NCBI GenBank assembly: GCA_028023455.1
Contig: JAQFVV010000021.1
Span: 6,040,853 to 6,104,852 of the forward strand
Length of the DNA: 64,000 nt
Direction: 5' to 3'
DNA from: Epiperipatus broadwayi
Taxonomy: Eukaryota > Onychophora > Udeonychophora > Euonychophora > Peripatidae
Positions 57,379 to 64,000 of this stretch are shown in pieces (position 1 is the stretch's first letter; each line of letters begins with the position of its first letter). A program made the translations under genes and the position numbers. Under the pieces are notes generated by a model, which made no database searches, had not been told where the DNA came from, and saw nothing but the letters and a program-made list of their open reading frames with translations.

Positions 57379-59625
57379 ATGGAAACAGTTGTAGATAGTG
57401 TCCAAATTATAGATAGTAAGATAAAAGAAGAGGTTATGGAAATTAAAACAGTGGAAGAAAAGATAATAGTGCCTAAAAAGGAGGTAGAGAACTCCCAAAT
57501 ATCTCAAATGTTATTGATGATGAAGGAGATGAATGAAAATATGAATAAAAATAGAGAAGAGATGAATGAAAATATGAATAAAAACAGAGAAGAGATGAAT
57601 GAAAATATGAATAAAAACAGAGAAGAGATGAATGAAAATATAAATAAAAATAGAGAAGAGATTAATGAAAATATGAATAAAATTAGAGAAGATAGTAATA
57701 TAAAGTTTGAGTCTCTTAGAGAGGATACAAAAGCTCTTAATGAAAATATGATTAAAAATAGAGAGGATATGAAAGCTCTTAATGAAAATATGAGTAAAAA
57801 TATTGAGTCTCTTAATGAAAACCAAAATAAAACAAATATAAGATTAGAATCTCTTAGTGAAAATGTGGATAAAAATAGTAATGAAATCAGAACTTGTGTA
57901 GAAAGTATGAATCAAAAACTTAATGAAACCTGTAAGACGGTAGAAGATTTTAAGGTGGAAGTACAAGATAAATTTAATAATTTGGATTTGAGATTTGATA
58001 GCAATGAAAAAGTCATTGGTTCTTTAAAGGAGGAAATAGAGCACATAGATTATAAGAATCAGGAATTGCTAAAAAATAAGTTTTCCGAATTTTCTGAGAA
58101 TACTATAAAGGGTTTGAGCAAGCAAATAGAAGAATCTATCAATCAGTGTCAGATAAACAATAGCAACTTAAATCAGAAGCTTAATAGTAATAAATCAGAT
58201 GTTGATCGCAAAATTGGTGAAATAAAAGATCATATAGATGAAAGTATTAAAATTGTTAAGGAAGAGATAGTGCAGACCAGAATAATTGTGAAAGATGAAA
58301 TGGAGAAAGAATTAGTAGAGAAGTTCAAGGATTTGATAGTGCAAACTAGGAGAGATGTAAAGGAAGAAATAGAACAAGATTTGGTTGAGAAATTAAAAGA
58401 TCTTGGTATTCAGAAAGATGATGAACATAAGTATAGATCTAAAGTTGGTGAGAATATGAAGCGTTTACAGAAAGATGTAAAAGAACAGGCACAGCAGTTG
58501 GAAAAGAATAATAATGAGTGTAGAGAAATAGTAGATCAAAACTTGGATAAGTTTAAAAATGAACAGAAGTTATATGTAGAACAAGTGATTGGACAGATAA
58601 ATTTCGAAGAAAAGTTGCAACAAGTGTATGAACAAATGGAGGAGATTAAGTCCATAAGTAATAAAACTTTAGAGTTAGGCAAAGAAAAAGTATTGAGTAG
58701 TAAATATGAAGACTGTATAACTCCATCCCCAATAGATAGAATAGAATGTCTAAGAAAAGGTGAGGATAACCAATTAGAACATACTAATGTTAAAGAAATA
58801 GACAGCAGACCAGTTAGGGAAAATATTAGTTGTGACAGAGGTTCGAATAGCTCGATGGCATTACGTTTCATGAGGGTCAAACCGTTTAGAGGAGACTATA
58901 CCGAAAACCCATCTGAGTTTCTGAATAGTTTGGATGAGCTATTTTCAATATGTGTTCTAACAGAAAAGGAAAAATTAGCCATCTGTAGTAATCATTTAGG
59001 TGGCACTGCCAAAGACTGGTGGCAGTCGCTCTTTGAAAGGCCAAATACTTATGGCGACTTTAGATATTTAATTATAGGGAGTTTCTGGAATGCAGACAAA
59101 CAAGATAGTATTAGGTTCCAGATAACTCAAGAAAAATATCACTCTAGCAAGGGCAGTTACACTAGTTTCTTTCGAAGCCAGGCTGTCCGATTGAAAACGC
59201 TTACTGCATGTCCATTATCTGAAGGGCAGATAGTCAGGATAGTACGCCATAATTTGCCCAGAAATGTGGAGCAATTATTAATTGCAGCAGACCGTTATTC
59301 GATAGAAGATGTGTCAGAGATATTAGACGCACTTGAAATCACTGAAACATCTTTAGACAGTAGATTCAAAGCAAATAGGGAAAGAAATAATTATCCGTTA
59401 TCAAATATTAACATTAACAATAATAGTCAAAGATTTCAAGCAGGTTTTAAGAGGAGATATAATTCTAGAGATAGAGATAGGGTATCTCCCTATGTTAAGA
59501 AAGCAGTTAGATTTGATAAATCTAGGAGTAGGGTAGAGGTACAAAATAGTCAACCCTCTACTAGTGGTATTACTACAATTTTAAAAAGACCAAATGTTAA
59601 AACAAGTGAGAAAAAGTTAAACTGA
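57379..59625 (+). CDS. gag: Gag polyprotein of element B
   Basis: A 748-residue structural protein expected to form the cytoplasmic virus-like particle. Residues about 50-105 hold five 11-residue repeats (33 bp, 57529-57693) based on 'MNENMNKNREE'. A long Glu/Lys/Asn-rich region follows to about residue 470 with heptad-like spacing, so a long coiled coil is likely. A retrotransposon-gag/capsid domain lies at about 490-650: 'RVKPFRGDYTENPSEFLN', 'CSNHLGGTAKDWW', 'YTSFFRSQAVRLKTL', 'IVRHNLPRNVEQLL'. The C-terminus (about 660-748) is Arg/Lys-rich ('RRYNSRDRDRV') and contains no CCHC zinc knuckle, so RNA binding presumably relies on basic residues. At 748 residues it is much longer than usual Ty3-type Gags, because of the coiled-coil part. 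The ORF is intact. It ends at TGA 59623-59625, directly after a -1 slippery site. Confidence 0.88.
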   Translation: METVVDSVQIIDSKIKEEVMEIKTVEEKIIVPKKEVENSQISQMLLMMKEMNENMNKNREEMNENMNKNREEMNENMNKNREEMNENINKNREEINENMNKIREDSNIKFESLREDTKALNENMIKNREDMKALNENMSKNIESLNENQNKTNIRLESLSENVDKNSNEIRTCVESMNQKLNETCKTVEDFKVEVQDKFNNLDLRFDSNEKVIGSLKEEIEHIDYKNQELLKNKFSEFSENTIKGLSKQIEESINQCQINNSNLNQKLNSNKSDVDRKIGEIKDHIDESIKIVKEEIVQTRIIVKDEMEKELVEKFKDLIVQTRRDVKEEIEQDLVEKLKDLGIQKDDEHKYRSKVGENMKRLQKDVKEQAQQLEKNNNECREIVDQNLDKFKNEQKLYVEQVIGQINFEEKLQQVYEQMEEIKSISNKTLELGKEKVLSSKYEDCITPSPIDRIECLRKGEDNQLEHTNVKEIDSRPVRENISCDRGSNSSMALRFMRVKPFRGDYTENPSEFLNSLDELFSICVLTEKEKLAICSNHLGGTAKDWWQSLFERPNTYGDFRYLIIGSFWNADKQDSIRFQITQEKYHSSKGSYTSFFRSQAVRLKTLTACPLSEGQIVRIVRHNLPRNVEQLLIAADRYSIEDVSEILDALEITETSLDSRFKANRERNNYPLSNININNNSQRFQAGFKRRYNSRDRDRVSPYVKKAVRFDKSRSRVEVQNSQPSTSGITTILKRPNVKTSEKKLN

Positions 59626-61187
59626 AAAGGTCTTTGTGTATTAGTTCCTCTTTGCAAGGACCCGGTGCTAACAAAATGGGGAACGATCAGATGTGGATGC
59701 TAAATACTTTAGATTTAGACATTGATTTTTTAGAACCCTTTACTATAGGTGAACCGCCTATAACGTATCAATGTCCGGTTGTAATTTTAAATATTGAAAA
59801 TATAAAAGTTGAAGCATTGATTGACTCTGGAAGCCAAGCTTCCATATTATCAGAGTCAACTTATAAAAATCTGGTATGCATAAAAGGTGATATACCTTCA
59901 TTGCCAGTAAAACAAATACAAGTAACTCTGGCAAATGGAAAGAGAACGAAATTAACAAATAAACAAGTTTGGATTACCTTCAAAATTAATAACACAGAGT
60001 TTGGGCATGTTTTTCTTATTATGCCTGGATTGATACATGAAGCCATAATAGGTGCTGACTTCATGATTTTAAATGATTGTCAAATAGATTTTTATAACAA
60101 AATTTTTACTTGTAAGAAGGAAAGGCTTAATTTTGAATATGGTGTGCATAACCTTTCCAATCAATTACTATGCATCCATAATACATTGATTGATGCTAGC
60201 ATAAAAGCAAAAATTGAACATATTTATGCAGTCGATTCTAAATTAAGTGAGAAATTATATCAATTAATGTATAGCTTTAAAAGCATTTTTTCTAAAATCC
60301 CTGGTATAATAGAGGGATATACCCATCATATTAAATTGAAGTGTAATGATCCTTTCCATCAAAAGATGTACCCGATCCCTTACCAATATAAGGACGAGGT
60401 ACAGAGTCAAATAGACATGATGCTAGAGTGGGAAATAATAAAAAAGTGCCCTTCTCCTTACGTAAACCCATTGGTTATTGTAAAGAAGAAGGATGGCAAT
60501 ATTAGGGTATGTTTGGATGCTCGCATGTTAAATACTATAACTGTGCCAGAGCGTGACATTCCTCCACCCGTACATGAGCTCCTAACTAAGTTTCATAAGA
60601 GGTCAATTTTCTCTACATTTGATTTAACAGCTAGTTATTGGCAAATACCGTTACATGAGAATGATCAGCAATACACAGCATTTCGTTTTCAAGGCCAGTC
60701 ATATGTTTTCAGACGGATGCCTTTTGGTCTCATTAATAGCGGTGCTGGCTTAATCAGATGTTTGGACATGATTTTTTCAAAGCAATTAAAGGAAAAAATC
60801 GTCATGTATGTGGACGATATCGTCATTGCTTCTGACAGTTTAGAAGAGCATCTCCAACACTTAGAAATGTTTTTTAATGAATGCGCTATGAAAAATGTCA
60901 AAATTAATTTGGAAAAGTGTTCAATAGCAGCTAAAGAAATTACTTTTCTGGGACATTTAATAAATGAGCATGGCATCCAGCCCCATCCAGAAAAGATTGC
61001 AGCTATTCAACGCTTCCCCACACCAAAAACTGTAAAGCAACTGAAATCATTTTTTGGGTTGTGTAATTACTACAACCGCTTTTATCAAAATTTTGCTGAG
61101 GACACTATACATTTATCCAAATTGCTAAAAAAGGCTGAGAGGTGGAAGTGGACCACTAATCATGATAGTGAATTTAATTTGGATTAA
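59610..61187 (+). CDS. pol: Pol of element B, N-terminal part: protease and reverse transcriptase
   Basis: The frame opens at 59610 after TGA 59607-59609 and overlaps gag by 16 nt, so it has no need of its own start. An ATG occurs only at 59676. Numbering from codon 59634: an aspartic protease with the active-site motif 'LIDSGSQAS' (Asp64) and the second half 'EAIIGADFM' near 140. The RT follows from about residue 240: 'PYVNPLVIVKKKDGNIRVCL', 'LTASYWQIPLH', 'RRMPFGLINSG', and the catalytic 'YVDD' at 392-395 (60807-60818). Then come 'LGHLINEHGIQPHPEKIAAI' and 'LKSFFGLCNYYNRF', the RT thumb/connection. The frame ends prematurely at 61187. A single-base change around 61179-61184 puts the rest of pol in another frame. 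Protease and RT catalytic residues are present. Confidence 0.9.
   Translation, partial: EKVKLKRSLCISSSLQGPGANKMGNDQMWMLNTLDLDIDFLEPFTIGEPPITYQCPVVILNIENIKVEALIDSGSQASILSESTYKNLVCIKGDIPSLPVKQIQVTLANGKRTKLTNKQVWITFKINNTEFGHVFLIMPGLIHEAIIGADFMILNDCQIDFYNKIFTCKKERLNFEYGVHNLSNQLLCIHNTLIDASIKAKIEHIYAVDSKLSEKLYQLMYSFKSIFSKIPGIIEGYTHHIKLKCNDPFHQKMYPIPYQYKDEVQSQIDMMLEWEIIKKCPSPYVNPLVIVKKKDGNIRVCLDARMLNTITVPERDIPPPVHELLTKFHKRSIFSTFDLTASYWQIPLHENDQQYTAFRFQGQSYVFRRMPFGLINSGAGLIRCLDMIFSKQLKEKIVMYVDDIVIASDSLEEHLQHLEMFFNECAMKNVKINLEKCSIAAKEITFLGHLINEHGIQPHPEKIAAIQRFPTPKTVKQLKSFFGLCNYYNRFYQNFAEDTIHLSKLLKKAERWKWTTNHDSEFNLD
59616..59684 (+). promoter_or_regulatory. Programmed -1 frameshift signal (slippery site + pseudoknot)
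   Basis: GTTAAAC (59616-59622) is in the Gag frame as G TTA AAC, directly before the TGA stop. Slipping back one base enters the pol frame. After a 6-nt spacer an 8-bp stem can form (59629-59636 with 59655-59662, one G-T wobble). Its loop can pair with downstream sequence (59644-59650 with 59678-59684, 7 pairs including one wobble), giving an H-type pseudoknot. The same heptamer is known as a working -1 slippery site in arteriviruses. The stem was paired base by base by eye; its use in vivo is inferred. Confidence 0.75.
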
Positions 61188-62907
61188 AAATAAATTTTTA
61201 AAACATGTAATTTTAATATATCCTGATTTCAATAAAACATTTTATGTGCAAACAGATAGCAGTTACTATGGTCTGGGTGTAGTGTTATTTCAACTCGATG
61301 GGGATCAGGTACCTCATGTATTGTACTTCTTGAGCAGACATCTGAGAGGTGCTGAGTTGAACTACACTATAACTGAAAAGGAAACCCTAGCTGTTGTCTG
61401 GGCTTTTCAGAAATTAAGGCAATTTTTATTAGGTTCTAGTGTGATTGTATTGACCGACCATAGAAGCTTAGAGTTTTTAAATAAAAGCTACCTCAGTAAT
61501 GAGAGACTTATTAGGTGGAGCTTATATCTCCAACAGTTCAATTATAGAGTACTCTATATTGAAGGGAGACAGAATATCCCTGCTGATATTCTTAGTCGCC
61601 ACCCTATCTGTTTAATGTCACAAAATCCCAATAGTCAAAACATAATTGTAAGTAACGTAGATTTGGTTAGGGATGAATCTATAGCTGATGATTATAATAA
61701 TCTCACTATGATTCAGAGTCAGGATATCAGATTAAATAGGATCATGACTATCTTAAATAATCATGATAATATAAACAGTAAAAATAAATGCATTAAAATG
61801 ATTTTTAGAAAGTATAAAATTTATCAAAATTTGCTTATGTATAACATAAATTCTAATCAGGGGGAATTATGGAGGATAGTTGTCCCTAACTCCATGATTG
61901 ATAAACTGATCATGTACGTTCATAGTAGCTATGGGCACTATGGTGCACCAAAAATTATGTATGTTTTAAAATCGATATTTTTTTGGAATAAAATGTATAA
62001 ACGCGTAATTAAAAAGATTAAAACGTGTAATATATGTCTAAAATCTAAACATTGCAGTAAATCTTACGTGGGAATCATGCAGCCCATTATTCCAGATCAT
62101 CCTAATGAATTATTAGCGATCGATTTTTATGGGCCCCTTCCACCATTCAATCGTCAGAAATTTATACTTGTAACATATGATGTTTTTAGTAAGCTAGTCT
62201 CAGCCTATCCTGTACCTAAAACCAGCGCTCATTATGTAATCAAATGCATGCTTGATTACCAATTCCCTTTAGTTGGAAAGCCAGAAATAATTCTTACTGA
62301 TCATGCAACCACTTTTATATCTGGTAGATGGAATGAGTGGATTCGAACTCAATACCTCAAACATATTATGAGCTCCATTAGAAACCCACAGTCTAATCCC
62401 TGCAAACATGTTATGTGGGAGCTCAGTAGATTATTCAGGGTTTATGTAGCCAATGATCATAAACAATGGGTTCATAAACTCTCTGAGGTTGTTAATTATA
62501 TAAACAGTACTTGCAATGAATCCACAGGTTTTACACCTTTCCGTCTACACTATGGCAAACATGAAAATTTACTAATTCAAACACCTATACCTATGATAAG
62601 AGAGCCAATAGATGTAAATCAAGATATAAATCAAGCTAAAGTAAAGCTACATATTATGGGTGCTAAGAGAGTAAAAAAATCCCATAATAGACCACATCCG
62701 TTCAAAGTTGATGATTTAGTTCTTGTTAGAACACCCCATGTTAGCAACCTTCAAAGAAATCAATTTAAGAAATTTCTTGAGTTATACGAGGGTCCATATA
62801 AGATTTTTAGCAAAGTAGGAGAAAATGCTTTCATGTTGACTACACCAGATGGTGAAAAAGGGATGTACAATGCTAGGAGTCTAATCCCATACCCATCAGA
62901 AGTGTAG
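61162..62907 (+). CDS. pol: Pol of element B, C-terminal part: RNase H and integrase
   Basis: This continues pol in a shifted frame; homology starts about residue 8, so the ATG at 61162 is incidental. RNase H: 'YVQTDSSYYG' (Asp32), 'TEKETLAVVWAF' (Glu74), 'LTDHRSLEFL' (Asp99) and 'NIPADILSRHP'. Integrase: a His-Cys zinc-binding region with 'HSSYGHYG' and 'KTCNICLKSKH', then the catalytic core with Asp321 in 'AIDFYGPLPP' and Asp380 in 'ILTDHATTF'. Where the third acidic residue should be, the sequence is 'PQSNPCKHVMWEL': residues 415 and 416 are Lys and His, so the catalytic Glu seems lost. A GPY/F-like module 'YEGPYKIFSKVG' follows near the C-terminus; no chromodomain is seen. Stop 62905-62907. 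Confidence 0.88.
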   Translation: MIVNLIWIKNKFLKHVILIYPDFNKTFYVQTDSSYYGLGVVLFQLDGDQVPHVLYFLSRHLRGAELNYTITEKETLAVVWAFQKLRQFLLGSSVIVLTDHRSLEFLNKSYLSNERLIRWSLYLQQFNYRVLYIEGRQNIPADILSRHPICLMSQNPNSQNIIVSNVDLVRDESIADDYNNLTMIQSQDIRLNRIMTILNNHDNINSKNKCIKMIFRKYKIYQNLLMYNINSNQGELWRIVVPNSMIDKLIMYVHSSYGHYGAPKIMYVLKSIFFWNKMYKRVIKKIKTCNICLKSKHCSKSYVGIMQPIIPDHPNELLAIDFYGPLPPFNRQKFILVTYDVFSKLVSAYPVPKTSAHYVIKCMLDYQFPLVGKPEIILTDHATTFISGRWNEWIRTQYLKHIMSSIRNPQSNPCKHVMWELSRLFRVYVANDHKQWVHKLSEVVNYINSTCNESTGFTPFRLHYGKHENLLIQTPIPMIREPIDVNQDINQAKVKLHIMGAKRVKKSHNRPHPFKVDDLVLVRTPHVSNLQRNQFKKFLELYEGPYKIFSKVGENAFMLTTPDGEKGMYNARSLIPYPSEV

Positions 62908-63103
62908 AAATTTTTTTTTAGTATTACTAGTTGAGATTCTGAGTGTAATGTCCAAATATTTTATAAGTTTGTATTAAAAACAGTATATTCTTTTATATTT
63001 CAGTAGTACAAGATAGAATTTGGTTATAGCAAATGATAAAGATATTAAGTATCAATGGATAGAGTAAATATTAAGATAGATGTTTAATTTAAAATTTTTA
63101 TTC
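62908..63103 (+). other. Element B 3' untranslated region
   Basis: About 200 bp between pol and the polypurine tract, AT-rich and non-coding. There is no room for an env gene. Confidence 0.7.
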
Positions 63104-63118
63104 GAAGGAGGAGGTTAC
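63104..63118 (+). promoter_or_regulatory. Element B polypurine tract
   Basis: 'gaaggaggaggttac' directly precedes the 3' LTR start. The run of eleven purines is the expected plus-strand primer. Confidence 0.75.
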
Positions 63119-64000
63119 TGTGCCCTTTTCTATAGGTCAGTAATAGTTTATAACAGTCAATTACTAAAAATTTTAAATTTTAGAATATGTTCTTTTAATA
63201 CATTAATTATATTAAGTCAATTATATCTTTAAAGTACAATTTGAAGCTAAAGAGAATACGTAGTATATAAAATCATTTAAAAATAGTTATGTAAAGCTTA
63301 AAATATTGTTTCATATGGTTGTAAAAGCTGGCCATATTAAATAACACAGCTATAAATAATTAAAAGTATATTTAAAAAATTCGATTTTAATAGTTTAAAA
63401 CATATAATTTAATAAATGCTATGTTTAAATTTGTAATCATATTTAAATAGTCAAAATTAATATAGTATATTTTAAAAATAAACTTTATGATGGTGAGAAT
63501 TGTATTTAATTCTATATTTTCTAAATTGTTCTTCCAAATTTTTTTATAATTATTTTATATAATATAATAAGTGTATCAATTATATAAATCTAGGCAGAGA
63601 AATAGATTAAAAATCGTCTGTCAAAGTTATTAATCATGTGACTTGTATACTACATACGTTCACACACACGCTTGTTTGAATTAATAACAAAGTTTAAAAT
63701 ATTTTAAAAGTTATATTATAGAATTGGATAGAATTATTGCCTATCATAAAAGCAAATAATAATAAATATTAAGTTAACTGTCGTTATTGCATATTTAAAT
63801 GATGTAATGTTTTAAATAGTATCATGAAGACGAATACAGTTATAATAAAAATTAAATATTTTATTTAAATAAAAACAAGATAAATTGAATATTAAAAAAA
63901 ATGGAATAGGTTATTAAAATTATTTTAAAAGTTATTTTAAATGTTTAAATAATTTTAATAAAATAATAATTTATTTAAAAGTAATATTTTAAATAATATT
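63119..64000 (+). repeat. Element B 3' LTR, cut by the window end
   Basis: It is collinear with 51446 to about 52325. By eye I count about six substitutions and about six short indels, several in homopolymer runs (for example 'gaattttgcc' against 'gaattattgcc'). The rest lies beyond the window. Confidence 0.92.

Larger units (their letters stand above)
51446..64000 (+). mobile_element. Element B: Ty3/gypsy-type LTR retrotransposon, 3' end cut
   Basis: The layout is long 5' LTR, long leader, gag (57379-59625), pol in the -1 frame (59610-61187) and its frame-shifted continuation to 62907, polypurine tract, 3' LTR from 63119 to the window end. Pol order is protease, RT, RNase H, integrase, which places it in Ty3/gypsy rather than copia, where integrase precedes RT. 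No env-like ORF lies between pol and the 3' LTR. Over the 882 comparable bases the LTR copies differ by only a handful of substitutions and short indels, so insertion was recent. It still carries a frame break and an altered integrase site, so this copy is probably immobile on its own. Confidence 0.92.

Noticed and set aside
57511-57825. 104-codon minus-strand frame rich in Ile/Phe/His
   Set aside because: It is the antisense shadow of the 33-bp repeats in gag.
58536-58880. 114-codon minus-strand frame in gag
   Set aside because: Antisense shadow of the coiled-coil part of gag; no independent features.
60689-60976. 95-codon minus-strand frame in pol
   Set aside because: Antisense to the RT domain, which has clear catalytic motifs on the plus strand.
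62908-63118. Possible env gene in element B
   Set aside because: Only about 200 bp of AT-rich non-coding DNA lie between pol and the 3' LTR.
1-64000. CRISPR arrays, prokaryotic operons, riboswitches, replication origins
   Set aside because: The DNA is eukaryotic by its retroelements and SINEs. The tandem repeats seen have no regular short repeat-spacer pattern.

Overview
The window looks like gene-poor intergenic DNA from an AT-rich animal genome, most likely an invertebrate. It is strongly A+T-rich by eye. It has many (AT)n, (ATT)n and (CA)n microsatellites, tRNA-derived SINEs, several RTE-type LINE remnants and two large LTR retroelements. I could not place the lineage more precisely. I found no host protein gene that I can support. 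Almost everything recognisable is mobile-element DNA in different states of decay.

Region by region. 1-24 kb: LINE 3' ends (1-358, 1497-1870), arrays of degenerate SINE-like repeats, many hairpin-forming repeats, and one long but badly decayed RTE element (about 16.86-20.19 kb) interrupted by a 321-bp tandem repeat. 24.1-31.5 kb: element A, a complete LTR element with 2.6-kb LTRs but only a broken gag-like ORF and no pol, so probably non-autonomous. 31.5-51.4 kb: old repeats, including a nested 1.3-kb inverted repeat with a 16-bp target duplication around its inner element, and two more RTE 3' ends (39.3-40.0 kb minus, 49.6-50.4 kb plus). 51.446 kb to the window end: element B, a young Ty3/gypsy-type element. 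It has a very long 5' LTR and leader, a 748-codon coiled-coil Gag, and a protease-RT-RNase H-integrase region. The 3' LTR is cut by the window edge.

In element B, Gag and Pol overlap in the -1 frame at a GTTAAAC heptamer just before the Gag stop. This is followed 6 nt later by a stem-loop that can form a pseudoknot, which together make a textbook programmed -1 frameshift signal. Its two LTR copies are almost identical over the 882 bp that can be compared. Pol nevertheless has a one-base frame break between RT and RNase H, and integrase lacks the expected catalytic glutamate.

Names used below: HF1 and HF2 are two hairpin repeat families sharing a core like 'ctcactgatgaa...gaaac..gtctggg'. S1 is a roughly 100-bp tRNA-Gly-derived SINE. 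S2 is a longer tRNA-like SINE ending in 'aaataaagtt'. A recurring theme is that several unrelated repeat families occur here as head-to-head inverted dimers. All repeat boundaries were read by eye and are accurate to roughly 5-20 bp unless stated.
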